DNA of 64,000 nucleotides from Planctomycetaceae bacterium (GTDB lineage: Bacteria; Planctomycetota; Planctomycetia; Pirellulales; Lacipirellulaceae). Numbering within the stretch: the stretch's first letter is position 1; each line of letters opens with the position of its first letter. The notes beneath the pieces were generated by a model. That model saw only the letters and a program-made list of their open reading frames with translations. It searched no databases and had not been told where the DNA came from. This document shows, in pieces, positions 35,729-44,952 of this stretch. Where the stretch lies: positions 1 to 64,000 of the forward strand of contig PABB01000080.1 of the NCBI GenBank assembly GCA_002702655.1, given 5' to 3'. Position numbers and translations under genes: made by a program.

Positions 35729-38700
35729 TCAGCGGCGCATGATCGCCGCGTCGAGGTTGAGGATCGCCTGGCAGGCGACCGTCAGCGCGGCCAGCTCGGG
35801 CGTCGCCTGGGCGGCGAGCGTTGAATCGCCGGCGGCGAGGAACCCGGCAACGGCGTCCGGTGCTGCGTCGGCGAACACCGCGCGCTGCTCGGCGTAGAGT
35901 GCTTGCAGAAGCTGCTGCTCGCGGGGCGTCGCGGGCCGGCCAGTGACGGTGAGGAACGCCTTGGCGAGCGCGGCGGCCATTTCGCCGTCGTCGCCCCTCG
36001 CGGGCAGCACCCGCTCGGCCAGCGCTCGCGCGGCTTCGACGAATTGCACGTCGTTCAGCAGCACCAACGCCTGCAGCGGCGTGTTGGTGCGGCTGCGCGA
36101 CACGGTGCAAACCTCGCGTGTCGGCGCATCCAGCGCCAACATGTTGGGCAACGGCGCCGTGCGCTTCCACACCGAATACAGCGAGCGCCGGTAGAGCGCC
36201 TCGCCGACCGACTGCTTGTAGGGCGGCGACATCACATTTGACTCGCGCCACAGATCCTCGCCCGGCTGATAGGGCGACACGGGCGAGCCGCCCGCGGTGC
36301 GATTGAGCAACCCCGCCACGGCCAGCGCCTGGTCGCGCAGCTGCTCGGCCGACAGGCGGAAGCTGGGCCCCCGCGCGAGCAGGGCGTTGGTCGGATCGCG
36401 CTGGCGGAGTTCGTTGCTAGCGCGCGAGTCCTGCCGGTACGTGGCCGACAGCGCAATCTGTCGGCACAGCCGTTTGATGTCCCAGCCGTGGGCGACAAAA
36501 TCGCGGGCGAGCCAATCGAGCAACTCCGGGTGCGTCGGCCGAGCGCCCTGGCTGCCGAAATTCTCCGGCGTCGTGACCAAGCCCGCGCCGAAGAAGTTCG
36601 CCCACACGCGGTTCACCAGCACGCGGGCCGTGAGCGGATGGTCGTCCGTGGTGAGCCATTGCGCGAGCCCCAGCCTGTTGCGCGGCGCGCCCGCGGGAAG
36701 CGGCGGCATAATTTTTTCGAACGCGGTGCGCTCGACGCGGTTCTCGTCGGTCCGCGGAGCGTCGTAGGCGCCGCGGGCCAGCACGTGCGTGGGACGCGGT
36801 GCGGGCAGCTCGCGCATCACCGCCGTCTCTTGCAGTTGCTCCTGGATGGCGATGACGGCCGCCCGCCGCTGGGTCAATTCCTGCCGGGCAGCCTGCGCCG
36901 GCGGGTCGATGGCGGCGAAGTAGAACTGCCGCAGTTGTTCGCGAGCCGAGGCATCTGAATGGTCGGCACGCCGCTCGGTCAGCGTGCCGGGGGCGTGCAG
37001 TTCGGCGGCTTCGAGGGGTGCCAATGCGCGGTCGAACACGCGCAGCTCGTCGATTTGCCCGCCGCGAAAACCGCGGTCGCGGAACCTCGCCCCCAGGGCA
37101 AAGCGGCCGTTGCCATGGGCACGCACGGCGACGCTCTTGAAAACGTGATCGCGGAGCACGGTCGTCTCGACCTCGCGGCCATCGACGTACACGCGAATGC
37201 CGCGGGCGCGGCTGGAACCGTCGTAGGTGATGCACACGTGGCGCCATTGGTCGGCGGGAATGACCTCAGCGGTCTGCACGCCGATGCCGTTCCCCGGCCA
37301 CACGCGGTAGATCCGCACCGACAGCCGGCCGCCTGCGAGCATCACGTCCGTGCCGTTGTAGCCCACGTCGGTGCCGAAGGTGCGGTGCGCCACGACCACC
37401 GGCTGGGCCTCGCCCACGGTGTCGCGCAAGTGGAAATCCAACGACCACGGGTCGCTGCGGTCGACCTCAAACAGCTCTGGAAACTCGAGGCCGCTGTCGC
37501 CGTCCAACGCGACGGCTTGCCCCGTCACGCCCTCACACGCAGTGATGCCGGGGCCCTCGCCGGGCGGCGCGTCGTCGACCGCGGAATTGGTCGGGTGCGC
37601 GGGATCGTCGTCGAACGTGAACCGGCCGGTCAGCCCCGGCAGCGCGTCGATTCGCGGCTGCGAGGCGAGCCACTGTGCGAACCGCTCCTCGCCCGTCGCG
37701 ATCGTCTCTTGCAGATGGTCGGCCGCGTCGTCGCGGGCCTGTTCCGCGGCGGCCAATTGGGCGGCTTGCTCGTCGGTGGGCAGCAGCAGCGAAGGCGCCG
37801 GCACTTTGTCCGCGCGGTCGTACAGGCCGTTCTCGTCGATGGAGTTGAAGAACGCCATCATCGAGTAGTAGTCGCGCGCGGAGATCGGGTCGTACTTGTG
37901 ATCGTGGCACCGTGCGCAGCCGAGCGTGAGCCCCAGGATCGCCGTGCCGAACGTGTCGACCCGGTCGGCCGCGTTCTCCACCAGCCACTCGGCCGACAGC
38001 GAGCCGCCCTCGTTGGTCATGCGGTGCAGGCGGTTCATCGCCGTGGCGAGGATCTGATTGCGCGTGGCGTCGGGCAACAGATCGCCGGCGAGCTGCCAAG
38101 TGAGAAACTCGTCGTACGGCAAGTTGTCGTTCAGCGCCCGCACGACCCAATCGCGGTACGGCCACTGCGAGTTGAGCTGGTCCGACTGAAACCCGTACGA
38201 GTCGGCGTACCGCACGGCGTCCAGCCAGGCGACCGCCATGTGCTCGCCGTACGCCGGCGAAGCGAGCAGCCGATCGACCGCCGCGGCCAGCACGGCGTCG
38301 ATTCCGTCGTTGGCCAGTTGCGCTTCAAACTGCCGAATCTCGTCCACGGTCGGCGGCAAGCCGGTCAGGTCGAGCGACACGCGCCGCAACAGTCGCAGCG
38401 GCGCCGCGGGCGGGGTGGGACGCAGCTCGTGTTGCTGCAACCGCGCGAGCACGAACCGATCGAGCGGCCCGGTGGGCCAACTCGCGTCGTCGACTGCGGG
38501 CACGGGGACGGATTCGGGCAGCGGCTCGAACGCCCAGTGCCCGGTCACCTCGGCCCCCGCCTCGACCCAGCGGCGGAGCGTGTCGATCTCCGCAGCCGTG
38601 AGCGACAGGCCCGACTCCGCGGGGGGCATCCGCTCGTCGGAATCGTCGCTGGCGACGCGGCGGACCAACTCGCTCGACTCGATGTCGCCGGGCACGACGA

Positions 38701-38905
38701 CCCAATCGAGCAGCCCCTCGGCCGTGTCGAGTCGCAACTCGGCCGCGCGCGTCTCGGCGTCAGGGCCGTGACATTGGTAACAGCGGTCCGACAGGATCGG
38801 CCGCACGTCGCGATCGTAGTTGGGCGCAGGTGCGTCGCCAGCCGCGGCGCACCGGCCCCCGGCGAGCAGCGTCAGGGCGAGCAGCGCGAAGACCGTCGAG
38901 CGCAT
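35729..38905 (-). CDS. Planctomycete cytochrome protein: PSCyt1-PSCyt2-LamG-PSD1
   Basis: 1058 residues from the ATG at 38905, chosen because MRSTVFALLALTLLAGG is a signal peptide. Domains: PSCyt1 haem domain with CYQCH (about 37-41), PSCyt2/DUF1549 with a second CxxCH (GCARCHDHKYDP, about 331), a concanavalin A/LamG-type insert (about 435-635, RVYVDGREVETT, DELRVFDRALAP) and PSD1/DUF1553 (about 720-1058, RVLVNRVWANFFG, TPLQALVLLNDVQF). The function is unknown; it is probably a periplasmic redox partner. These genes usually sit next to a DUF1501 gene in one operon, but here the only DUF1501 gene lies 19 kb away on the other strand. Confidence 0.9.
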   Translation of the reverse strand: MRSTVFALLALTLLAGGRCAAAGDAPAPNYDRDVRPILSDRCYQCHGPDAETRAAELRLDTAEGLLDWVVVPGDIESSELVRRVASDDSDERMPPAESGLSLTAAEIDTLRRWVEAGAEVTGHWAFEPLPESVPVPAVDDASWPTGPLDRFVLARLQQHELRPTPPAAPLRLLRRVSLDLTGLPPTVDEIRQFEAQLANDGIDAVLAAAVDRLLASPAYGEHMAVAWLDAVRYADSYGFQSDQLNSQWPYRDWVVRALNDNLPYDEFLTWQLAGDLLPDATRNQILATAMNRLHRMTNEGGSLSAEWLVENAADRVDTFGTAILGLTLGCARCHDHKYDPISARDYYSMMAFFNSIDENGLYDRADKVPAPSLLLPTDEQAAQLAAAEQARDDAADHLQETIATGEERFAQWLASQPRIDALPGLTGRFTFDDDPAHPTNSAVDDAPPGEGPGITACEGVTGQAVALDGDSGLEFPELFEVDRSDPWSLDFHLRDTVGEAQPVVVAHRTFGTDVGYNGTDVMLAGGRLSVRIYRVWPGNGIGVQTAEVIPADQWRHVCITYDGSSRARGIRVYVDGREVETTVLRDHVFKSVAVRAHGNGRFALGARFRDRGFRGGQIDELRVFDRALAPLEAAELHAPGTLTERRADHSDASAREQLRQFYFAAIDPPAQAARQELTQRRAAVIAIQEQLQETAVMRELPAPRPTHVLARGAYDAPRTDENRVERTAFEKIMPPLPAGAPRNRLGLAQWLTTDDHPLTARVLVNRVWANFFGAGLVTTPENFGSQGARPTHPELLDWLARDFVAHGWDIKRLCRQIALSATYRQDSRASNELRQRDPTNALLARGPSFRLSAEQLRDQALAVAGLLNRTAGGSPVSPYQPGEDLWRESNVMSPPYKQSVGEALYRRSLYSVWKRTAPLPNMLALDAPTREVCTVSRSRTNTPLQALVLLNDVQFVEAARALAERVLPARGDDGEMAAALAKAFLTVTGRPATPREQQLLQALYAEQRAVFADAAPDAVAGFLAAGDSTLAAQATPELAALTVACQAILNLDAAIMRR

Positions 38906-38907
38906 GA

Positions 38908-38942
38908 TTGAGGAGCAGGGCGAGGAGCAGGGCGAGGAACAG
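38908..38942. repeat. 12-base tandem repeat in the cytochrome gene leader
   Basis: Three near-perfect tandem copies of GAGGAGCAGGGC lie immediately before the minus-strand start codon at 38905. They could affect translation start of the PSD1 gene. Confidence 0.6.
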
Positions 38943-39162
38943 GTGCGGCAAGGCGACCGGGCGCGCAGCGGCGTTGTACGACAATGATCCGGCAAGGTCG
39001 GCATCGCACGATCTACCTATCATACGAACCTCACCGCCCGGCGAACAACGCACCGGCCATGAAATGCAAAAACAGGAAGCTCCGCTGCAAGCTGCTGCCG
39101 AGCCGCCGCGTTTCCTGTCGCTGGGCGAGAAGAACAACCTCGCAAAAGTGCGTCTGGTTGTA
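38943..39162. other. Divergent leader region, no gene
   Basis: With the following 200 bases this makes a divergent gap of about 460 bases between the cytochrome gene and the fucose isomerase-like gene. I see no reading frame with coding character. Base composition is lower in GC around 38985-39060 and 39130-39165. Confidence 0.4.
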
Positions 39163-39191
39163 TTAACACTCGCGTGCGAGTGCGACATAAT
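39163..39191 (+). promoter_or_regulatory. Sigma70-like promoter with operator palindrome in its spacer
   Basis: TTAACA (39163-39168) and CATAAT (39186-39191), each one mismatch from consensus, are separated by exactly 17 bases. The spacer region contains the palindrome CACTCGC-GT-GCGAGTG (39167-39182), a typical place for a repressor site. It points towards the fucose isomerase-like gene, with a leader of about 165 bases. Support comes from pattern only. Confidence 0.45.
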
Positions 39192-39363
39192 CGAGCGTTG
39201 ACGAGCGACGCCCCGCGTCGTCGCCCGTCTCCGCGGTCGTCGGTTGCGCCGGCGCCGGTGAAACTCTTGTGACATTTTCTATTCCCAACGGCATGGAGCT
39301 GGTTGCCCGCGCCCGCAACGCCGGTCGCGCCGCGAACGCTCCCTTTTCAGGTGTCCACTCGAC

Positions 39364-41001
39364 ATGACGTCTGCACCCGCGCCGGCGAAGCTCGCCCCGA
39401 AGACCGTGTACCTGGTCGCCAACGGCGATCTGCGACTCTCCGCCAATCAGAACTGCTGGGCTGCGCAGCACGAGATGGAGCAAGCGATTGGCCAGGCCGT
39501 CGCCGCCGCCGGTTGGACGGTTCAGCGAGCGCATCCGTATAAGGAAGACGAGCAGCATGGCTTCATCGGCTCACAGAAGGAAGGGCTGGCCGTGTTCCGC
39601 GGGCTGGATCCCGACGCGCCGCTGATCGTGGCCGAGGCCGTGTGGCAATACTCGCACCACGTCCTCGCGGGACTCAGCACGCACCGCGGTCCGATCCTCA
39701 CGCTGGCCAACTGGTCAGGCACCTGGCCGGGGTTGGTGGGCATGCTCAACCTGAACGGCTCGCTGACCAAGGCCGGCGTGCCGTACTGCTCGCTGTGGGC
39801 CGACGACTTTGCCGACGCGGCGTTCCGCGACAAGCTCGCCGGCTGGCTCAACACGGGCGCCGTCGAGCACGACCTGTCGCACGTGAAACCGCTGAGCGAC
39901 GCGCCCGTGGGCGACGCCGAGCGGGCGCTCGCCAAGCAATTGGCCGACGAACTGCGCACCCAGAAGGCGATCATGGGCGTGTTCGACGAAGGCTGCATGG
40001 GCATGTTCAACGCGATCATTCCCGATCACTTGCTCAACCCCACGGGCGTGTTCAAGGAGCGGCTCAGCCAGTCGGCGCTGTACTACGAAACCACGCAGGT
40101 GCCCGACGCCGAAGCGGACGCGGTCCGCGCGTGGATGGAAAACGCGGGGATCAAATTCCAGACCGGCCCCACGCACGAGACGGATCTGACCGACGAGCAG
40201 ATTCGCTTGCAGTGCAAGATGTACGTCGCCGCGGTGCGGATCGCCGACGATTTTGGCTGTGATCTCATCGGCATCCAATACCAGCAGGGGCTCAAGGACC
40301 TGCTGCCGGCGAGCGATCTGGTCGAGGGGACGCTGAACAACACGGCCCGCCCGCCGGTGACCAGCCGCGACGGTTCGCGCGTGCTGTACGAGGGCGAGCC
40401 GCTGCCGCATTTCAACGAAGTGGACGAGTGCGCGGGGCTCGACGGCTTGCTGACCTACCGCGTGCACAAGGCGCTGGGCCAGCCGGTGGAGAACACGCTG
40501 CACGATTTGCGGTGGGGCGATTGGGACCGCTCGGGCACGACCGACGAGTACGTGTGGGTGTTTGAGATCAGCGGCAGCGTGCCGCCGGCGCACTTTGCGG
40601 ACGGCTGGGCCGGCGCGGTCAGCGAGCGGCAACCGGCGATGTACTTTCCCAACGGCGGCGGCACGATCAAGGGCATCAGCAAGCCGGGCGAAGTGGTGTG
40701 GTCGCGGATTTTTGTCGAGGACGGCAAGCTCAAAATGGACCTGGGCCGGGCGAAGGTGGTCGAACTGCCGCTGGCCGAGACCGAGCGCCGTTGGAACGAC
40801 ACGACCCCGCAGTGGCCGATCATGCACGCGGTCACGTACGGCGTGAGCCGCGACCAGATGATGGCCCGGCACAAGAGCAACCATATTCAGTGCGCGTACG
40901 CCAACTCGGCCGCCGAAGCGAACCGCGCGATGTATGCCAAGGCGGCGCTGGCCGCGGAGTTGGGATTAGAGGTTTGCATCTGCGGCGACGCGCCGGGTTG
41001 A
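39364..41001 (+). CDS. L-fucose/L-arabinose isomerase-like protein
   Basis: A 545-residue cytosolic protein without signal peptide. I recognise the planctomycete L-fucose isomerase-like family from [76 protein letters not shown] and [17 protein letters not shown]. FucI/AraA enzymes interconvert aldose and ketose with Mn2+ bound by Glu and Asp; E in FDEGCMGM and D/E in NEVDECAG are candidates. Expected substrates are L-fucose or, given the L-galactose and D-arabinose specificity of FucI, related sugars released by the GH95 enzymes. It is first in a long plus-strand series. Confidence 0.8.
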   Translation: MTSAPAPAKLAPKTVYLVANGDLRLSANQNCWAAQHEMEQAIGQAVAAAGWTVQRAHPYKEDEQHGFIGSQKEGLAVFRGLDPDAPLIVAEAVWQYSHHVLAGLSTHRGPILTLANWSGTWPGLVGMLNLNGSLTKAGVPYCSLWADDFADAAFRDKLAGWLNTGAVEHDLSHVKPLSDAPVGDAERALAKQLADELRTQKAIMGVFDEGCMGMFNAIIPDHLLNPTGVFKERLSQSALYYETTQVPDAEADAVRAWMENAGIKFQTGPTHETDLTDEQIRLQCKMYVAAVRIADDFGCDLIGIQYQQGLKDLLPASDLVEGTLNNTARPPVTSRDGSRVLYEGEPLPHFNEVDECAGLDGLLTYRVHKALGQPVENTLHDLRWGDWDRSGTTDEYVWVFEISGSVPPAHFADGWAGAVSERQPAMYFPNGGGTIKGISKPGEVVWSRIFVEDGKLKMDLGRAKVVELPLAETERRWNDTTPQWPIMHAVTYGVSRDQMMARHKSNHIQCAYANSAAEANRAMYAKAALAAELGLEVCICGDAPG

Positions 41002-41134
41002 GCGAGTCGGTAGGCGGTAGGGGGTAGTCGTTAGGATGGGACGGTTGCCTCTGAGCGACGCCGGCCGCTGGCTTCGCCAACGGCTCACTACCGCCTACCT
41101 ACTACCTACTACCGACTACCCACTCCTAACTCCC
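41002..41134. repeat. CTACCTA heptamer tandem repeats
   Basis: GGTAG-type units (about 41010-41035) are followed by an array of 7-base CTACCTA/CTACCGA/CTACCCA units at about 41085-41128, the same 7-base periodicity as the arrays at 5061, 15776 and 61711. The array ends directly before the next start codon. Confidence 0.65.
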
Positions 41135-42019
41135 ATGACACCCGCATCCGACAACTCGAACCGCATCGCCGTCATCGGCCTGGGCCTGCTGGGCACGGCG
41201 CTGGCTGAGCGGCTGCTGGAGTGCGGCTTCGACGTGGTCGTCTACAACCGCACCCGGGAGAAGGCGGCGCCACTGCTTCAGCGTGGGGCGACGTGGTCGG
41301 ATCGGCCGCTGGCCGAGTGCGATCGCGCCGTGATTTGCCTCTATCGGACCGAGCACGTTGAGGAGGTGCTCGCCGCGATGGACGCCGACTTGCGGCCCGG
41401 GCAGGTGCTGGTGGACGCCACGACCGGCGACCCGCAACAGACCGAGTCGCTGGGGCAAAAACTGGCCGACCGCGGCGTGCATTATCTGGAGTCGCCGATC
41501 GCCGCCTCTAGCGAGCAGACCCGCCGCGGCGAGGCGCTGGCCATGGTCGCGGGCGAGCGCGAGGCGTACGACGCCAGCGCCGACGTGCTGGCGGCCATCG
41601 CTCCCAAGTCATTTTATCTGGGCGGCTGGGGCAACGCGGCGCGGATGAAGTTGGTGAACAACCTGATCCTGGGGCTCAACCGGGCGGCGCTCGCCGAGGG
41701 GCTGTTGTTTGCCGAGGCCGAGGGGCTTGACCCGGCGGCGGTGTTGGAGGTGCTCACCAGCAGCAATTCGTACTCGGCGGTGATGGACGTGAAGGGCGCC
41801 AAGATGGTCCAACGCGACTTCGCCGTGCAGGCCCGGCTGGCGCAGCATCGCAAGGACGTCGACATGATCCTGGCCGAGGCGGCGTCGCGCGGGCGCACGT
41901 TGCCGCTGTCGACCTTGCACCGCGAACTGCTGCTCTTGGGCGAACGATTGGAACTGGGCGACGCGGACAACTCGGCGGTGATCGAAGCCATCGCCCGGGC
42001 CAGCCGCGGCGAAGATTAG
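41135..42019 (+). CDS. NAD(P)-dependent 6PGDH/3-hydroxyisobutyrate dehydrogenase family enzyme
   Basis: 294 residues from the ATG at 41135. Signatures: Rossmann loop IAVIGLGLLGTALAERL, NADP-type basic residue after the second strand (VYNRTREKA), DATTGDPQQT, the substrate loop ESPIAASSEQTRRGEAL and the catalytic lysine in RMKLVNNLILG (near 172). The family oxidises beta-hydroxy acids (tartronate semialdehyde reductase, 3-hydroxyisobutyrate dehydrogenase, glycolaldehyde and apionate-type enzymes). A role in reducing or oxidising a breakdown product of the imported sugar is inferred from neighbours. Confidence 0.87.
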   Translation: MTPASDNSNRIAVIGLGLLGTALAERLLECGFDVVVYNRTREKAAPLLQRGATWSDRPLAECDRAVICLYRTEHVEEVLAAMDADLRPGQVLVDATTGDPQQTESLGQKLADRGVHYLESPIAASSEQTRRGEALAMVAGEREAYDASADVLAAIAPKSFYLGGWGNAARMKLVNNLILGLNRAALAEGLLFAEAEGLDPAAVLEVLTSSNSYSAVMDVKGAKMVQRDFAVQARLAQHRKDVDMILAEAASRGRTLPLSTLHRELLLLGERLELGDADNSAVIEAIARASRGED

Positions 42020-42232
42020 CTTTGACGAGATTCAGAATCAAAGAGACAGGATAACAGGATTGGCAGGATTAACAGGATGAAGCCAGGGAAGTCGTGGCGC
42101 GCAGGTCGCGTCCGCGATTGAGCCCGTTAATCCTGCACATCCCGTCATCCTGTCCAACTCTTCCAACTTGGCGCTCTTGGCGTCCTTGGCGGTTCAAACG
42201 AAGCGAGAGCAGAGAGGGTCGGAGTCGACATC
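42020..42232. repeat. AATCCTG/CAGGATT inverted repeat spacer
   Basis: ACAGGATAACAGGATTGGCA with GATTAACAGGATG (about 42049-42078) faces GTTAATCCTGCACATCCCG and CATCCTGTCC (about 42126-42155). This direct-unit, inverted-pair arrangement resembles a dispersed repeat seen in many environmental bacteria. No gene is present. Confidence 0.65.
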
Positions 42233-43522
42233 ATGGCATTTCCCACGCGACGCACTGTGTTGAAGAGCTTGGCCGCGGCGGCGCCGGCGGTGGTTGCGAC
42301 GCGGGTCGCCCACGCGGCCGCGCGGGGCGCGCGGCCGCGGTTGGCGCTAATTGGCTGCGGCGTCCGCGGGCGCTCGTTTTACGACTATGTCGATTACGTG
42401 TGTGATCCAGATGCGGAGCGATTGGCGGCCGCGGCGCAGGCGGCCGGCGTGCCGAGCGAGCGGGCGGTGACCGACATGCGGCGGTTGCTCGACGACCCGG
42501 CGGTCGACGGGGTGGTGATCGCGGCGCCCGACCATTGGCACGCGCCGGCGGCGCTGTTGGCGCTGGCCGCGGGAAAGCATGCGTACGTCGAAAAGCCGTG
42601 CTGCCACAATCTGCGCGAGGGGCAGCTGCTGGTCGAAGCGGCGAAGCGGTCCGGCTTGGTCGTGCAACACGGCACGCAGCAGCGCAGCCGGCGGTTCACG
42701 GCCGATGCGATCCAGATGCTGCACGAGGGCAAGATCGGCGACGTGCTGGCGGCCAAGGCGTGGAACATTCAGATGCGCGACGACATCGGCCACCTGCAGC
42801 CCAGCGAACCGCCGCCGGGGGTCGACTATGACCTGTGGGTCGGGCCGGCACAGTTCGTGCCTTTCCAGGCGAACCGTTTCCATAAGAATTGGCACTGGTG
42901 GTACAACTTCGGCACCGGCGACATTGGCAACGACGGCGCTCACGAGTTGGACTACGCCCGCTGGGGCCTGGGTGTCACGGGATTGCCGTCGCGCGTGGCG
43001 GCCGTGGGGGGCAAGTACTTCTTCGACGACGATCAGCAGTTCCCCGACACGGCCAACTGCACGATCGAGTACGCCGACGCCCAGGCCAACGGCCGGCCGA
43101 AGCAGCTCATCTTCGAAATGCGGCTGTGGTCGCGCAACTACCCGATGAACTGCGACAGCGGCGTGGAGTTCTACGGTACTGACGGGCAGATGTTTCTGAG
43201 CAAACGCGGCAAGCTGCGGGTGATCGACGGCGCCAACAAGGTGCTGCTGGACGAGCGGGCGGAGAAGGAGTCGGGGTTTGCGCACGTGGAGAACTTCCTC
43301 GCGGCGATTCGCGACGGGGCGACGCTCAACGCGCCGATCGAGGTGGGCTACCACAGCGTGGCGCCGGTGCACTACGCGAACATTGCGATCCGCACCGGCA
43401 GCACGCTGACGATTAATCCGGCGACGGGGGTCGTGCAGGACAACGCGGCCGCGACGGACCTGTTGGGCCGGAAGTATCGCGACGGCGGGCACTGGTCCGT
43501 GCCGGCGGGAGGTGTGAGTTGA
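42233..43522 (+). CDS. Gfo/Idh/MocA family oxidoreductase, Tat-exported
   Basis: 429 residues. A twin-arginine-type leader (PTRRTVLKSLAAAAPAVVA) precedes the Rossmann domain with LALIGCGVRGRSF, the EKP motif in YVEKPCCHNLREG and the Asp/His pair region NFGTGDIGNDGAHELDYARWG. The family performs NAD(P)-linked chemistry on sugars and polyols. Exported planctomycete members probably carry a tightly bound cofactor and act periplasmically. It is followed by a repeat-filled gap and the DUF6807 gene. Substrate not predictable. Confidence 0.9.
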   Translation: MAFPTRRTVLKSLAAAAPAVVATRVAHAAARGARPRLALIGCGVRGRSFYDYVDYVCDPDAERLAAAAQAAGVPSERAVTDMRRLLDDPAVDGVVIAAPDHWHAPAALLALAAGKHAYVEKPCCHNLREGQLLVEAAKRSGLVVQHGTQQRSRRFTADAIQMLHEGKIGDVLAAKAWNIQMRDDIGHLQPSEPPPGVDYDLWVGPAQFVPFQANRFHKNWHWWYNFGTGDIGNDGAHELDYARWGLGVTGLPSRVAAVGGKYFFDDDQQFPDTANCTIEYADAQANGRPKQLIFEMRLWSRNYPMNCDSGVEFYGTDGQMFLSKRGKLRVIDGANKVLLDERAEKESGFAHVENFLAAIRDGATLNAPIEVGYHSVAPVHYANIAIRTGSTLTINPATGVVQDNAAATDLLGRKYRDGGHWSVPAGGVS

Positions 43523-43908
43523 TGGACGCGTCAAAATCGCAAACGTTGGCAGCCGGCACGATGGTTCGCAGCACATGTCGTGCCCTGCAGGGGCAGAGTA
43601 TTTCAGCCCAGGGTTGGCCGCGGACGAGCGTCAGCGAGTCGCGGGCTACCCTGGGTCGATCGTGCGAGCGACATCGTTCGGCCGAGTCGAACGTGTCGAT
43701 TCCGTCGGCGGTCGACCGAGGCCGAGTTCGTCCGCGGATTGGTTCGGCCTCGGCAGTACGCCGCCCGACGCGATCCCGGCTCCTCGGCCGACGGTGCCGG
43801 ATGGTCCGTCAACGCAGGGTAGGCCGCCGCTCGCTGCCGCTCGCGGGCGGCCAACCCTGGGCTGGATTATGTAGCCCTTTTAGGGCACGAGTCGCAGCCG
43901 GCGAAGCA
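43523..43908. repeat. About 300-bp element with inverted ends
   Basis: The left end has CCTGCAGGGGCAGAGTATTT and CAGCCCAGGGTTGGCC (about 43581-43617). The right end has GGCCAACCCTGGGCTG and TAGCCCTTTTAGGGC (about 43849-43886), the inverted equivalents. The interior carries GGCCGAGTCGAACG / CGAGGCCGAG and similar palindromes. A shorter relative is at 28930-29010. An open frame runs through it into the next gene but is not coding-like. Confidence 0.65.
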
Positions 43909-44952
43909 GTGCGACTCGCAAGGCGCCTCTCTGTCTTGCTTGTCATGATCGTATGTCTGGCATGGTGCGCGACGACGGCAACTGCCGCAGGTGTTGTCCC
44001 GTCAGATTCGCTCTCGACGACGCTTCTCACTGTCGACGACGGCTCGGACTCGGTGACCTCGATCTTTCTCGGCGACCAACAGGTCGCGGAGTATCACCCG
44101 CGTAGCGCGACTACGCCACGGCCGTTCTTCTCCGATTTGTGCACGCTGGACGGACGGCAAGTCACGCGACGGAATCCGCCCGACCCTGTGCGCGATCTGG
44201 CCGACCATCCGGAGTTTCACCCGGGACTGTGGCTAGCATTTGGCGATATCGGCGGCTCGGATTATTGGCGGAACAAGGCGGTCGTCGAATTGGAGACGCC
44301 GCAGCGACCACGAAACGGCCTGACGGACGACGACACCCACCATCGCTATCGCTATCTGACCCAAGATCGCCCGGCGACCGTCGTCTGCCAGGAAGACTTT
44401 CACGCTCGGTACATTCCGCTCCGCGGCAGCTGGTTGCTGCTGTGGGATTCGACCTTCACGGCCGACGAGCCGGTGGCGTTTGGCGACCAGGAAGAAATGG
44501 GTCTGGGCGTGCGCGTGGCGACGGAGATGCGCTCGGAAACGCGCGCTCGCGGCGACATCCCCCCGGGCAACGGGCGGATTCTTGACGCCGAAGGACGGCG
44601 GGGCGCCGAGCAGATTTGGGGGCAGGCGGCCGCGTGGTGTGATTACAGTGGCCAGGTCGACGGCGCACCGGCCGGCATCGCCATCTTCTGCCACCCCGAC
44701 AACTTCCGCCCCAGCTGGTGGCATGCTCGCGACTACGGTCTGTTGGTGGCCAACCCCTTTGGTCGGGCGGCGATGAAGCAGGGCGAACCGAGCCGCGTGA
44801 TCGTGGGGCCCGCCGAGCCGCTGCGGCTGCGCTACGGCGTGTGGGTCCACGGCAGTCTGGAGGACGACGCACGCGAATTGCAACAGGCGTACGAACTGTA
44901 CGTCAAGTTCGCCAACCGGTTGGATGATGCAGATTCCGGGACGGCCGAATGA
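43909..44952 (+). CDS. DUF6807 (PmoA-like) family protein, secreted
   Basis: 347 residues from the GTG at 43909, chosen because MRLARRLSVLLVMIVCLAWC is an ideal signal peptide; the earlier frame is repeat DNA. An ATG at 43948 is an alternative. The body matches the planctomycete/verrucomicrobial family often annotated PmoA or DUF6807: HPEFHPGLWLAFGDIGGSDYWRNKA, WDSTFTADEPVAFGDQEEMGLGV, CDYSGQVDGAPAGIAIF and SWWHARDYGLLVANPFGR. There is no link to methane oxidation; these proteins occur in carbohydrate loci and have no known activity. The stop overlaps the symporter start (ATGA at 44949). Confidence 0.8.
   Translation: MRLARRLSVLLVMIVCLAWCATTATAAGVVPSDSLSTTLLTVDDGSDSVTSIFLGDQQVAEYHPRSATTPRPFFSDLCTLDGRQVTRRNPPDPVRDLADHPEFHPGLWLAFGDIGGSDYWRNKAVVELETPQRPRNGLTDDDTHHRYRYLTQDRPATVVCQEDFHARYIPLRGSWLLLWDSTFTADEPVAFGDQEEMGLGVRVATEMRSETRARGDIPPGNGRILDAEGRRGAEQIWGQAAAWCDYSGQVDGAPAGIAIFCHPDNFRPSWWHARDYGLLVANPFGRAAMKQGEPSRVIVGPAEPLRLRYGVWVHGSLEDDARELQQAYELYVKFANRLDDADSGTAE

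Noticed and set aside
36959-38911. 650-codon plus-strand open frame over the cytochrome gene
   Set aside because: Shadow of the PSCyt/PSD1 gene; composition dominated by Arg, Val, Gly and His with no recognisable domain.
43909-44952. Particulate methane monooxygenase subunit, from the PmoA label given to DUF6807 proteins
   Set aside because: The protein is a secreted soluble protein without the PmoA membrane helices; the name is a misnomer in databases.
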